Shown piece after piece: positions 43,880 to 55,327 of a stretch of DNA of 64,000 nt (position 1 is the first letter of the stretch; every line of letters starts with the position of its first letter). Below the pieces are notes generated by a model. That model worked only from the letters and a program-made list of their open reading frames with translations, was not told the origin of the DNA and did not search any database. This stretch comes from Neoechinorhynchus agilis (lineage: Eukaryota; Acanthocephala), in contig CM121341.1 in assembly GCA_051530055.1 (NCBI GenBank), positions 18,476,001-18,540,000 of the forward strand. The letters are read 5' to 3'. Both the position numbers and the translations under genes were made by a program.

Positions 43880-44030
43880 AAACTATTATAAAATGACCGA
43901 TGAGGTGAGGCTTCCTCGCGAAATATTTAATATCAATAAAATTTCTTTTAGTGGCGAATTATCATCATCACAATTCAACCTTAATCAACCCGAAGGATTT
44001 TCTCTCTGTGATAAAGCTTTTAAAGCATTT
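43880..44030 (+). repeat. Half of a PLE-terminus foldback
   Basis: Contains GACCGATGAGGTGAGGCTTC followed by CTCGCGAAATATTTAA and, at the outer end, CAACCCGAAGGATTTTCTC. It corresponds to the right arm of the foldbacks at 10438 and 57413. No complementary left arm is present nearby. Confidence 0.6.
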
Positions 44031-44034
44031 TACT

Positions 44035-44930
44035 GTGCTGCCTAGATTTAATCTTACAAACAATAATCTTCCTCTAGAATCCACTTGAAAAGCAGGCATA
44101 ATGTGCGTCGATCGATTATTCTACTTTAATTTTAAACTATTGCGGACATACGTGACTTATTAGTGAACCAAAAGTGTGTGAAAGTTCAAAATTTTAAGTA
44201 CTCCCCTCTCCATACTAGCAAATAATTTAATAGTTGAAATTACTTGTGCACGAAAATCGAGTCCGTCAACTTTTGTTTTTCGTAGATTTCCAACGTAAAG
44301 TCTAGTGCACTCAGTCTATCCAATGAGCTTAACAAGTCCACACATGCTGCCATCATAAAATTATTTTTGAACAGGGTTAAATTTCATAAATTTACCCGTA
44401 GATCGCACGTAGCTCCATGTTTCGTAATTCCGAGTAACGATAGATTGACAATGAGTTATTAGGAATAGATATCGAGATAACATTTGATCGCTGCTTATGC
44501 ACAATGAGTTATTATTGCACAAAATACTTCATGTACTAACTTTAAAGATTGTCGGACGAAATGTTCAAAAATTTGCACAGGATTAGGAGAGAAATATTTG
44601 TACATCAGACAATTTTCGATACATTGAATCAATCGCTAAACAGGAACGCATGCTGCAAATCGATAAAATTCTCTCCCTGAGAGATCATTTGGGCAATCAG
44701 AAAAAGCGATTTAGTCGCGCTAAGCTTCGAGTTTCGGCTAATAAACGACTATATTGAAAAACTTTCAAAGACGCGTAATTGAATCGGACCGCATTCGTTT
44801 TTTAGTTTCCTGAAGTATGCAATAGATTGAATCTTGTGAATTTTACCTCCCCTTTAATTTCTAATAAAAAATTTCTTTCATGTAGCACAAAAAGACAAAG
44901 GATATAAGCTCCTTAAGGGCCGCGCTAATA
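44035..44930. other. No firm gene; possible end of the RUN gene
   Basis: Mostly non-coding. On the minus strand an acceptor at about 44745 (GTCGTTTATTAG) opens RNSKLSATKSLFLIAQMISQ, which could be a further exon of the RUN-domain gene to the right, but the match is weak. Confidence 0.3.
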
Positions 44931-44933
44931 GCA

Positions 44934-46258
44934 TCTTACCGATCGAGTTGGCAACTTTATCACAGATTTTTCACTACGGTCTTCAAATCTGTATCGCTGG
45001 ATATAAAACTTAGATGGAGTGATTAATCTAAAACAAGCTTACCTCTAATTCATAATACACTACGATTAACGACCATAAATCATGAACAATCATCTTAGTC
45101 TGACATTTTAAAGGAAATGTTGACCTTTGGCAACTCCAAGGGCAAACAGAACATGACAGTCGTGTAGCTATCTTGTTCAACATTGACCCATTAGTCTTTA
45201 TAAGACCGTGTTCAAGCAATTCCATTAGTGATTTGCAAAATCGTGAGCATCGGAATTCAACAAATTTCTTAAATCCAACTACTTCATCTTTCATTAACTG
45301 TGTTTCACTGAAGCAATCAATGAGTGATTCAATATTTAACTCAGTTTCGGCTCTCAGATTTCCATAATGACGTTCGGCTTCGCGATCTAATTTACTGCAT
45401 TTATTTGATAACGTCGGCGAAATCGTGGAGAAAAGTATTTGTGTTGTTAATTCAGAAGTCGTTTTCGCCAGCAATAATGTTTGGTTCATTCTTTCCATAA
45501 GCCCCTGGGAAACATTTTTCGTATGAATCTAAAATTCCCGTTACTGTACTATGGGTCAAGAATTGTAATGACCTTAGTTTCATCAATTGTACCAGTGGAA
45601 ACAAAGCAACTCTTGGTTAACTGATTATTTGTGTTTAAAGATGAATCAATTTGGCTTTCCATAAAATTTCCATTTTTAATCTCATTTTGAACATTTGCTG
45701 GATGCATAGATATGTAATGTTCGAGATCCCTTAGATGCTCTCGCAATTTTCTTAAGACATCTTTTTGGTCAGTTGAGCACTTCATTCCTTGTATAAATAA
45801 CTCTTTTGGATCCTAATCGATTTTTAGGCAAATAATAATATCTCAGCAAAAAAGAATTTAAGCACTCAAAGGAACAAAGTCAAAATAAGCTGCATGAAAT
45901 TCACCCTCGATCCCAAAGTAAATGTAGGGCGCAAAATGAATACTTCGACGTAGAATCCTTTTGCACTTCTAAAAATGAACTTACAGTTAATAGCGTTTCT
46001 GGAATCGATTTCTGTGCAAACTCCTCCAATTCATGAAGCATCTCCTAAAAGAATGTTCAGATCATAATACAAAAGCAACATTATATACGCTCCGTTTATC
46101 CGGCGGTGCGGCCTTCGCTTCTTTAAGTCTGAGCTGAAGCCTTGCAATATGATTTGTCAAGGCTTGTACATAGATTTGAATGCTTTGTGATTTGATTTCC
46201 GGACTATAATTCATTTAGCAAAGATAGAGTAACCGACGCCCACTGAGACTTACTTCAT
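44934..46258 (-). CDS. RUNDC1: RUNDC1-like coiled-coil/RUN domain protein
   Basis: A spliced minus-strand model with GT-AG introns of 50, 44, about 157, 44 and 34 nt. Exons give, in order, a start near 46258, a coiled-coil block (IQIYVQALTNHIARLQLRLK, EMLHELEEFAQKSIPETLLT), DPKELFIQG with VLRKLREHLRDLEHYISMHP, a linker, and from about 45509 IHTKNVSQGLMERMNQ, then a RUN domain (AERHYGNLRAETELNIESLI, RSRFCKSLMELLEHGLI in outline, DLWSLIVVYYELE). The first block resembles the RUNDC1 region ALTxHFAxVQFRL...LEDFA, and the second its RUN domain, a fold used by small-GTPase effectors. The C-terminal third of the RUN domain is not clearly found. The start is uncertain between 46258 and 46214. Confidence 0.55.
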
Positions 46259-46264
46259 TATTTG

Positions 46265-47475
46265 AACGTTTAATGTGGGAGCGTATAAGCGAAGATTTAG
46301 ATTTGAATATCTACGTAGGTGGAATAACGCTAAACGAACTTTTAATCGCATTCTGCAGCACCTCACTGGTGTAGTGACAAGCTTTTCATGCATTCATAAA
46401 TCAATAATACGGCCTGTCTCTCCCGAGAAACGCACATACAAGCATGAAAATACTCAACGAGTAGCTTAAACATTGTGTTTTTCGGACTTGAGTCCTTAAT
46501 ACCAACATTACTTTTTTGTCGCACAAATAGAACGTATGAATAGTGCTTCGAATATTTTTGCAATTGGTAAAGTCGCACAAACTGTGGAATTTTTTAACTT
46601 TAAATATATTCGGAAAATTTTCGAAATTCCATTAACTTTATTTTATCTTTCTACAACGTGTCCTTAGAGTGAGTTTCAGCTGAAATCGTAAGACTTACTT
46701 TTCAGAGCATTAAACACTTGCGCAGTTAAGGGAACTGTCATGACCACCATTAGTTTCACCCCTTTTAACGCAAGATTGCGAGATCATTTTCAAACGAAAA
46801 GCATGCTGATGAGTTGGTAGTTTGAATTCAATATCAAAATAATAACTTGATAGTTTTTGGAAATGAACATTGGATAACAATCAAGCGAAGATAACTTTTG
46901 GAATGACACATTTTGTAATTGAAGACCTTGAAATCGATTGCTAGTTGTTTGTACGTTGATCTAATAAATAAAACAGACGAACGTCTCAATTTACAGTGTT
47001 GGATCATTATTTTCGATGACGTTCCTATTTATCGATGGAATTCGCTACGCAAAAAACTATAAAATTGATTTCTTGTATGAAAAGTTCCTAATATTGTGAG
47101 ATCAAAATGACTTTATAAATTGAACAATAAACAAATATATACGTGATACTTTTTCGAATACTTTGATCCTTGCATAGTTCATCAAAGGCATACTATAGGG
47201 CAAAAGCAATCTATAAAGATTCACTAACCTTAGCTCTATATTATCTATATGTTCGGCATTTTACTTTCATTGCAAATGTACAACGGCCAATGATGATTAA
47301 GTGCACGCTAACGGTTACCGCCGAACTATGGTACCAAAGCAGTGGTCAGTTATTTTCGATAAGATGAGGAATGTCATTTGGAGACATTCGCGTAGAACCG
47401 ACCGTCTCGAACCTTCCTTGCATCTCAGATTTACCGGGACATTATCTTCGGATACCTTGTCTTTTCACGAAAATT
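46265..47475. other. No gene seen; upstream of a small gene
   Basis: AT-rich with short chance frames. The right end carries an acceptor-like TTTTCACGAAAATTGTAG immediately before the ATG at 47480. Confidence 0.4.
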
Positions 47476-47479
47476 GTAG

Positions 47480-47791
47480 ATGAGACGCCGACAAAATCAA
47501 AATTTAAAATCCAGCAGTGAAGTCACAAGCGTCGAAAATAAATCGCAAAAAGGTAAGAATAAATCAGGTTGTGGGCTATTGAAATCACTTTATATACAAG
47601 ACGTAAAACCTGAGACCAGACAGCCAGATTGGCCAGCGCAGCTAAGTCAATCCTTGGCACGTAATCGCGATGCAGAGCAAATTATTGGAGATCATCTGGA
47701 TCATTTTGTAGAAAAACTAAAGAGTGCGGCCCTTAAGCAACTCGAGGAAACTAACTTTATGTACAAGGACGACGAGTTTACTGATTTATGA
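47480..47791 (+). CDS. Small conserved-looking protein, unassigned
   Basis: A 103-residue frame whose ATG directly follows an acceptor-like TTGTAG, as in other genes of the window. The N-terminus is basic and Ser/Lys-rich (MRRRQNQNLKSSSEV, NKSQKGKNKSG). The C-terminal half is charged and helical (DWPAQLSQSLARNRDAEQII, then HFVEKLKSAALKQLEETNFM and the acidic end YKDDEFTDL). No domain is recognised and no signal peptide or membrane segment is seen. The composition and splice context support a real gene, but the role is unknown. Confidence 0.5.
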   Translation: MRRRQNQNLKSSSEVTSVENKSQKGKNKSGCGLLKSLYIQDVKPETRQPDWPAQLSQSLARNRDAEQIIGDHLDHFVEKLKSAALKQLEETNFMYKDDEFTDL

Positions 47792-47956
47792 ATTCGGTAA
47801 GCCGAACAAAGTCTTTGTTCGGAAAGAAGAGAATCAGCGCTTTATAAATCTTGACTTTTTATTTTGTTAATTGCGTTTACATGCAATTGGAACAAAGCGA
47901 TTTTATTTAAACAGTTTGTCATACATTCATAATTAAGTATAAAATAATTTAGAGAC

Positions 47957-48192
47957 TCAATACCTGCACTCGTAATCGTACCACTCCATCTCAGGACACA
48001 GATCCTCCTTTGTAAAAAGAATTCCCTCGCAGCCAGACTTTATTCCGAAACTGTAACACGGACTCTTCTTAAATCGAATATCATTCTGATTGCATCCAAA
48101 TGAATTAAAGATTTTTATGTTGTTAAAAGTTCCATATTTCGAGGCGGGACACGGATTGACAAAGGTGTCCTTGCACTTTTTGTTCAGCTGCG
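47957..48192 (-). CDS. Cys-rich C-terminal exon, probably secreted protein
   Basis: The minus strand is open after an acceptor-like ATGCCTTCAG ending near 48193. It reads QLNKKCKDTFVNPCPASKYG, then FNSFGCNQNDIRFKKSPCY and CEGILFTKEDLCPEMEWY, ending YECRY. Seven cysteines in about 77 residues suggest a disulphide-rich extracellular domain. No upstream exon with a signal peptide was found, and no family is recognised. It lies between two genes that encode secreted products. Confidence 0.35.
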
Positions 48193-48449
48193 ATCCTGAA
48201 GGCATTTGGAGTATTTGAAGACTACGAAGGATGTTAGGAGTTTGTCGGGTACACCGATAATAAGTGAATTATTAAATATATTGTTACTATGGTGAATTTA
48301 GTGAAAAATCGAATTTTAGAAAAAAGGCCACTTTCGGGAAATATTTTTCGAAAAAATCGATCTTGCTTCTCTGCTATAAGAGATCAGTTTGGCTCCATGT
48401 CTAAAAATGAAAATAAGCAGAGGAAGGGATGCTATAAAAATACTGGAAT

Positions 48450-49147
48450 CATTAAACTATTGGACGTGTCAAACAATCTTATCGTCTACATCGGACAAAT
48501 AAACGAGTTCTGTAGTTCGAAATTTATCATCTCGATAAAAATTTACTTTAATAAATTTGTGCTTTTATTGTCGGCGATAATTTATAATTTTACAAAAAGT
48601 AATGTTTTTTAACAATAAACGTACGATATTAGCAATGATATGTTTTTCATTAAAAGATCATTAGAGAGTTTGATTTAAACAGCAGCATTTTTTCATCTTG
48701 ATGATTATTCATGAATAAATGATCATAGAAATAAAAATATAGAACATTTTATTAGTAGGATTTACATATTTTTCACATTTTCGAATTAGTACAACTTAGA
48801 GGACCTTCAGAATATTAGAAAACAAATTTTGACGACAAAAATTAATGAATCCAAAGTTGGATGATTTATTTGGTTCGTTTTTGTTAATGGCCTTAAATAA
48901 TTTTCTTTAAACGAAGATAATATTCTATTTATTTATAAATATGTTTTCAAACCCGGTGAGAATCGGTCATTTTATTTGTAAGCATAGTCCCGAGTATGAA
49001 ATGAAGATAGGAACGTCGCTCAAGTGTAGTTTACCTGCGAAATACTGCGATAATTTTGCATTTAGTATTTGGAACATAAAAGCACGGTATTGTTTAGTTT
49101 TTTAAAACATCTAAAATGATTCTCAGCTTAAGCATTTCGCATTTCGG
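48450..49147 (+). pseudogene. Second duplicate of the LRR gene 3' end and flank
   Basis: The first 70 bp match the last LRR codons at 53996-54082 (CTATTGGACGTGTCAAACAA) with losses. From 48515 (TTTATCATCTC) to 49147 the sequence then follows 54197-54823 with only scattered differences. It is in direct orientation about 5.7 kb from the source. No usable reading frame remains. Confidence 0.85.
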
Positions 49148-49149
49148 AA

Positions 49150-49585
49150 GTACATAGTTGTGGAATATATAAGGTTCTTAATGCTTGTTGGATATTTTAT
49201 TTACCAACATATCTAAGGTGGCAACAATTTCCATCAACCACAGCTTTTCGTAAAACCTTCGATCGAGCTTTGAAATGAAGGAAGGGCATTCTCTACGGTG
49301 TATACCAATCATCTCCTTTCTAATGAATATTTACTCATACTTTATGAACTTACTATGAGACATTAAAGATCCATGAGAAGGAATTTTGAAAGTTGATGAC
49401 TGAAAAATAAATGCAACGTTAGTGAATTTAAAATATGAACCACGAAGTGTACCAATTCGCATGTTTACAAATAATTTCGAATAATGCTTTCTTTAAAATT
49501 GTGCACATCGCTTTATCAAGCTGAATGTTTTCTGAACACCCTGTTGTAACTTGATGATTGGCGCGTGGTATGATGTTCTGTTGCA
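49150..49585. other. Protease 3' flank, no gene seen
   Basis: AT-rich sequence, unique beyond the duplicated block, holding at most the 3' UTR of the minus-strand protease. Confidence 0.4.
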
Positions 49586-49589
49586 CATT

Positions 49590-50751
49590 CTAAAACTCCA
49601 ATATCATTTCCGTTATCCAGTCAACATTGTTAACAATATCCGCGAAGAAATTCCTTTTGTTATCTTTGTTGCATAAAGGGTATCCATAACTCGCGACCCC
49701 AAATATATAATAGCGAAGTTCTGGACTGTGCCAAAAACTGTTCCGTATTTTTCCTTCGCATGCAAGAGGCGTTCCACTGTCACCTTCGCAAATATTCATA
49801 CCTTTATCGTTTTCCACCATTACTACGTGACTCTTAAAATTAGGAAATTGATCGGCGATAATAATACCTCAAGCTGATTAATTTCGTGATTTTTGACACC
49901 GATACCTTACTTTTAATTGCTGATAGCGACGGTTGATCGTTTCGCTCGCTTGTTTTTCCCCATCCAGCGATATTACAAGACGTTCCGTTCAGAAACTCGG
50001 TGTCAGGTGGAGGTAAGCAAATCGCTTTCACATTATCGCTAAACCAGATTGGGATTTTTAGCTTGATTAAGAGTAGGTCGTCACTTGTCGTATTGCTATC
50101 GAATAAATGAAAATGAGGATTCGGAATGTACTTCTCAATCAGAAACCTTCTAGCGGGCTTCCCTCCAATTGATAAATCGACGAAGCGAGGTTTAATAAAT
50201 TCTATCTCTCAGTAAATCTCACAAGGTGCCCTTTCAGTGTGTTTTGGTGAGATTCAAAAGGTATTCCACGATCATAAAAAGAACCAACAAAACAATGAGC
50301 AGCCGTGATAATCCATTGGCGGTGGATCATTGCACCAGCGCAGAGCATTTTTATCGTTGGAGCGACCCATACATCTATTCGAACCTGACGAAAAATCATG
50401 ATAATTATATCAAAATTATCTTTTAAAAATACTTACCAACCATGGAAATTCTCCCTGGACACAGCGATTCCGATTCATAAATGGATTTTCAAGGATCATC
50501 TTTTTTCGTTTTCCACAATTACCAAAACCGAATCGTAGGTATTTACTGTGTTGCGCGATGATATTATCACTTATGAGTGCTACACATTTTACATTCCCTT
50601 TTATATTATCTTTGCATGGTCTTACTGAACAAAATTTTTGATTTTCAATTTTGAACTGAAAGCAGTGCTTGCATCTTGACCATTTGTTCGTTTTGGCAGC
50701 AATAAACAATGTAATTGAGACGCAAAATAAGATAAGTTCATTAATGACCAT
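49590..50751 (-). CDS. Secreted trypsin-like serine protease, atypical activation site
   Basis: The start (ATG 50751) follows an acceptor (CTTACTTTTAAG) by 5 nt and opens a signal peptide (ELILFCVSITLFIAA). A Cys-rich pro-region with NCGKRKKM follows. Exons join across a 52-nt intron (50385-50436), an unresolved junction near 50184-50216, and a 37-nt intron (49831-49867). The catalytic triad is present: His in TAAHCF, Asp in NTTSDDLLLIKL, Ser in CEGDSGTPL. The normal R-IVGG activation start is replaced by NRCVQGEFPWLVSI, so the usual free Ile/Val N-terminus cannot form at that spot. No GT-AG intron keeps frame across the 50184-50216 junction; the simplest reading leaves 32 unexplained nt. The gene may be functional with a non-standard intron, or decaying. 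Confidence 0.7.
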
Positions 50752-50952
50752 GTCTTCTTAAAAGTAAGTAACACGTTTGTGAAAACTAAAAGTTGAGCGG
50801 CATTCCTAAAAGTATTCTTTTTTGTAAAATGCTACTAACACGTGTCAAACGGTCGCTGAACTTCCAATTTTTGCAAGAAAAATCTGAAGGAATTTTTAAA
50901 ACGAAATGTTATTGTTTGATTACAAAATAATTTATACTTTCATCAACGCTCC

Positions 50953-51070
50953 TATTCATCGGCGCTGGCCAAAATGCTAGCCGCATTGCCCCGCTGCACC
51001 GCAATGCTTATTTTTTGCGCCAAGAACGACGTCGATCTTGGCTCTCCAGTCGCTGCGTAAATTCGTTTCC
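50953..51070 (-). mobile_element. RLE-type LINE fragment G, extreme C-terminus
   Basis: The minus strand reads RIYAATGEPRSTSFLAQKIS, then IAVQRGNAASILASADE, the terminal block of the family. Barely 120 bp remain. Confidence 0.7.
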
Positions 51071-51074
51071 CCAA

Positions 51075-51780
51075 ATGAATTTTTTAAATCTAGCAGACAA
51101 ATATCAAAACGACTGTCGTCGAATATTAAGGTTACCACCAATTTCGCATCTCAATTGTATTCTATTAAATCAAAAGAATTACTAAGCATTAAACTTGCTA
51201 GAACCTAGTGCTCTGAGCTGTTTGTTTATTCGCGTCAAATCATCAATTTTCTTCTTTGAGTATTGTCGATTTTTCTTTGCGCAAAAATGTTTAAGACTAT
51301 AATGCTTTCTATAATGCGCAAATCGTTTGTAGAATAAAGAGTATTAAATTTAATAACTATCGGATTCTACAATTTTCACCTTACTTCTGACAAAAGCTTT
51401 TCATCTCCAACTAATCTATAGAACTCAAATTTGTTTAGTCACGATTTTGATGCATACTTAACGCCTAATATTTTCACCGTAAACTGTTGATTATTTCTCA
51501 ACAATATAGACGAAAACTATAAAACAAAAGCCTAACCGTGCAGTGGATAGTCGACTTTGAAATTTTAATCAATTTCATACACACAGCAAATAATATGTTA
51601 AAAATTAGCAATACGTATCCTTTTGAAATGACTTGATCGTGCATAAATGCTTCTCGGTTTGTAATGTCTTCGCGATTCGCTATACTCACATAGACTCTTC
51701 AACTTGTCATGCAGGATAAAACGACAGGTAATTGTATATATTAAGACGAAATTCGAGCATGAGTCTACCTTTCAATTATA
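51075..51780. other. No gene seen
   Basis: AT-rich sequence without protein-like frames or recognised repeats. Confidence 0.4.
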
Positions 51781-51783
51781 AAG

Positions 51784-51943
51784 ATTGGGCTTATTTAAGC
51801 AAGTTAATCGATTGAAAATAAATTTATTTTTGACCGATATTTCGGAGTTTTGCTCGATCCCATGTTGATAAGTTGGTCGATTGTCGACTGAAAGCAAGTT
51901 AAATTGCTTAACTTGCTCAAATAAGGGCAATCGAAAATGATAA
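51784..51943. repeat. Foldback element, third type
   Basis: The arms GATTGGGCTTATTTAAGCAA and TTGCTCAAATAAGGGCAATC are complementary, with about 110 bp between them. A TATTTCGGAGTTTTGCTCGA block lies inside. It lies about 240 bp upstream of the LRR gene start. Confidence 0.6.
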
Positions 51944-52184
51944 CATGCGGTTGAAAAATCAATTGACAATCCACCAACTGATCATTTACAAAGGCTTCAA
52001 ATTGCGTGACGGATTTGCCAATTTTTTGACATCGCAGAGTCATTAACCACTACGGAGTTTTGCACAAAAAGTCGCTTGCATTTCTTAGAATTCTAAAGAT
52101 AACGCATTGCTAAAAAGGTTACTCACATTAACCCCTGTTATAAGTACTAGGGCATTTTCGAAGAAATCTTCTCAACTAAGTACA

Positions 52185-54116
52185 ATGCTCTTGACGCGTT
52201 TCTTCTTGTCGAGCTTATTGATAACATATTTGTTGCTATCTGCATTGGTCAATGGCGACGAAGTGGAACATCAATGTGCTCAGTTTGGTGCCAACAAAGG
52301 TTATGAAATTTTCATTTATTGTGGAAAAGGAATTATCGGATCACCGCTAATTGACCTTATCATCCGTGTAAGAGAGAAGCCCGAAGCTAACAGTATTATC
52401 GTTGAAGGTGCACATTTGAACGAAATCCCAATCGATTTGGCTTTTATTATTCCTCACAATGACGCGTTCTTTTATATGCCAGGAAAACAATCTAATGGAC
52501 TGTCGACTCTGACTAGATCTTCAATGAGAAGGTTCAAACATCTCAAAAAACTTCGCATCCAGGGTGGATTAATCAAAAAGATCAAAGACAACGCATTTCT
52601 TGGATTTCGCAATCTTGAGGAACTCAATTTAATGGAAAATGCGATATACCGGCTTGGCGTAAGAATGAACGCCCATTTGCCGCAATTGCATACTCTCATC
52701 CTTTCTAACAATCGTTTGAAGGACGATAGCTTTGAGATAATCGCAAAAATGACTAATTTGAAAACTCTCGATGTGTCCAATAATCTCATTGAGAATGCCA
52801 AATTTGGTGATGGTTCGAGTTTAGCAAAGCTTGAAGAAGTAAGCGTGTATGGTAATCCACTTAAATCATTTTATATTAAACCGGCTAATATGCGTTCTTT
52901 GGAATTTTCGAATTCTGGTGATCTAGCAGATTTCTTCAAGCAAAATTGTAGCTTTCTCAAGCTGTCCAAGCTTATAGTTCACGGTGGAACTACCAGCTTT
53001 ATCAACTCTCGTATGTTGAAGATGGCACCGAATATTCAGAACTTTGGTATTTTGGACGCGAATTTGCAAAGTGTTCCAAAAGGTAATTCGTTTACAAGAG
53101 CAAACATGGTATCGCTTAACTTCAAGGGAAATCGAATTTCCGCGTTGCGTTCGAACGACCTATACCATTGGCAAAGTCTTAGGAAACTTGATTTGTCGTA
53201 CAATGACATCGAAGTGATTGATGAAGAGGCATTATGGAACTTAAAAGAATTAACATCTCTCAATCTAAACGGAAACAGAATAAGTGATCTGCCACTAAAC
53301 CTCTTCAAAAATAATGTCAATCTAAAAGTGTTATCGTTGGCAAAAAATAATTTGGAATCGTTCAATCCCGAATTAATTGAAGATATTCCACAGGTTGCTT
53401 ATATGTCAATAGCAAAAAACAATGTTTGCGAGCTAGTGATTAATAAAAATGACACAAACCGAGTGGGATATGTGGCAATAAGTGACAACAGTATTTCGAT
53501 TGTAACTTACGACAAGATTCGAACTACAAGGGCAAAAATGGATATGGCGCAGCGAATTGATGAAATTCCAAAATCTATTGCGACAACCTTAAATCTTACC
53601 GTGCAACCTTCAGAAAATATGACCTTCTTTGTATTGAACGCATCCTCACTTGGCTTGAAAGCTATAAAGGATATCCATAATTTTGATGGATACACGGTCA
53701 TCAAATCAATTGATATGAGTCACAACGAAATCTCGCGTATATATCCTTATGATTTTTTGGGTCTTGAAGACCTAAAATTTCTAAGTCTTCAATTCAACCA
53801 AATCGAAACCATACTTCGTGGCACATTTGCACGTTTAAGAAAACTAATCGCTTTGGATCTTAGTCATAACAAGCTTACCGATATCGACAATGAAGACTCT
53901 TTTCGTGGATTGAACAACTTAATTATCCTTAGCCTTTCAAATAATGTGCTTAATTCGATACCTTCGAAAGCTTTGTCTGAATTAAAAAGCTTGACACTAT
54001 TGGACCTGTCAAACAATCCTATCGCCCACTTATTTAACGCCCCGTTCTTAAAAATGAAATCAATTGGGCAAATAAACGTTAATGGAACAAGCTTAGAAAT
54101 CGTTTTTGATTTCTAG
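52185..54116 (+). CDS. Secreted leucine-rich-repeat protein
   Basis: A single-exon protein of about 643 residues from the ATG at 52185, the first ATG of the frame. It begins with a signal peptide (FFLSSLLITYLLLSALVNG) and a short Cys-containing N-cap. At least 13 leucine-rich repeats follow, for example LEELNLMENAIYRL, LHTLILSNNRL, LRKLDLSYNDIEVI, LKFLSLQFNQIETI, LIALDLSHNKLTDI and LTLLDLSNNPIAHL. No transmembrane helix, kinase or TIR domain follows, and the C-terminus INVNGTSLEIVFDF looks like the end of an LRR, so the protein should be released from the cell. LRR ectodomains usually bind other proteins; the ligand is unknown. Fragments of its 3' end occur at 40541-40779 and 48450-49147. Confidence 0.85.
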   Translation: MLLTRFFLSSLLITYLLLSALVNGDEVEHQCAQFGANKGYEIFIYCGKGIIGSPLIDLIIRVREKPEANSIIVEGAHLNEIPIDLAFIIPHNDAFFYMPGKQSNGLSTLTRSSMRRFKHLKKLRIQGGLIKKIKDNAFLGFRNLEELNLMENAIYRLGVRMNAHLPQLHTLILSNNRLKDDSFEIIAKMTNLKTLDVSNNLIENAKFGDGSSLAKLEEVSVYGNPLKSFYIKPANMRSLEFSNSGDLADFFKQNCSFLKLSKLIVHGGTTSFINSRMLKMAPNIQNFGILDANLQSVPKGNSFTRANMVSLNFKGNRISALRSNDLYHWQSLRKLDLSYNDIEVIDEEALWNLKELTSLNLNGNRISDLPLNLFKNNVNLKVLSLAKNNLESFNPELIEDIPQVAYMSIAKNNVCELVINKNDTNRVGYVAISDNSISIVTYDKIRTTRAKMDMAQRIDEIPKSIATTLNLTVQPSENMTFFVLNASSLGLKAIKDIHNFDGYTVIKSIDMSHNEISRIYPYDFLGLEDLKFLSLQFNQIETILRGTFARLRKLIALDLSHNKLTDIDNEDSFRGLNNLIILSLSNNVLNSIPSKALSELKSLTLLDLSNNPIAHLFNAPFLKMKSIGQINVNGTSLEIVFDF

Positions 54117-54119
54117 AAC

Positions 54120-55325
54120 ATTTGCAATTGGTATAACAATTTTTAGACCATATATTTTTGCGATTAAATAATGTCGTGCGGAGTTGTTTTGTCCGGAATT
54201 TATCATCTCCAAAATAATTTACTTTAATAAATTTGTGCTTTTATTGTCGGCGATAATTTATAATTTTACAAAAAGTAATGTTTTTTAACAATAAACGTAC
54301 GATATTAGCTATGATATGTTTTTCATTAAAAGATCATTAGAGAGTTTGATTTAAACAGCAGCAGTTTTTCATCTTGATCATTATTCATGAATAAATGATC
54401 ATAGAAATAAAAACATAGAACATTTTATTAGTAGGATTTACATATTTTTCACATTTTCGAATTAGTACAGCTTAGAGGACTTTCAGAATATTAGAAAACA
54501 AATTTTACGATAAAAATTAATGAATCCAAAGTTGGATGATTTATTTGGTTCGTTTTTGTTAATGGCCTTAAATAATTTTCTTTAAACGAAAATAATATTC
54601 TATTTATTTATAAATACGTTTTCACAACCGGTGAGAATCGGTCATTTTATTTGTAAGTGTAGTCCCGAGTATGAAATGAAGATAGGAACGTCGCTCAAGT
54701 GTAGTTTACCTACGAAATACTGCGATAATTTTGCATTTAGTATTTGGAACATAAAAGCACGGTATTGTTTAGTTTCTTAAAACATCTAAAATGATTCTCA
54801 GCTTAAGCATTTCGCATTTTCGAAGATTGAAGGTATTATTGAGGTTGATTATTAATAACTCTAAATTTGTAATCTGCTCAGATCATTTCCGGCCTTCCGT
54901 TATTTGGCAACTTAATTTATTAACAAATTTCGTCGTATCAATTCAAATCTTTTACTGTTTGATTGTTTCATATAAAGGACAAGTATTCATTCGTAAAAAT
55001 TCCTTCATAAGACACCTGATCCTGCAGATTAAACATCTAGTTTAAATATTGAGTATACAAAACTGACATCTAGATGGCACTTAAAATCCCCGAATAAAAG
55101 TAAGAACGGAGTAAGTAGCAAAACTAAGATTGACTTAGAAGTTCACTGGGTTTATCATCACGAGTTGAAAATGTTTTTATTGTGTTTTGTTTGCAAGAAA
55201 ATGTCACGACAATGCGCAATACTCCCAAATGAGTGTCTTGACTCATGTTTTTGCAAACAAGCCTAATAGAAAGGCGGTGAGCCAGTTCTACCCGTAAAAA
55301 ATTGTTAAAGAGAGTTGCCATCTCT
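54120..55325. other. LRR 3' UTR and flank
   Basis: 54197-54823 is the block duplicated at 48515-49147. AATAAA-like signals lie at 54224 and 54289. A plus-strand frame at 54791-55045 is not protein-like. No gene seen up to 55325. Confidence 0.5.
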
Positions 55326-55327
55326 GA

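Noticed and set aside
54791-55045. An 84-codon plus-strand frame after the LRR gene
   Set aside because: It begins in the duplicated 3' flank and has the composition of AT-rich non-coding DNA.
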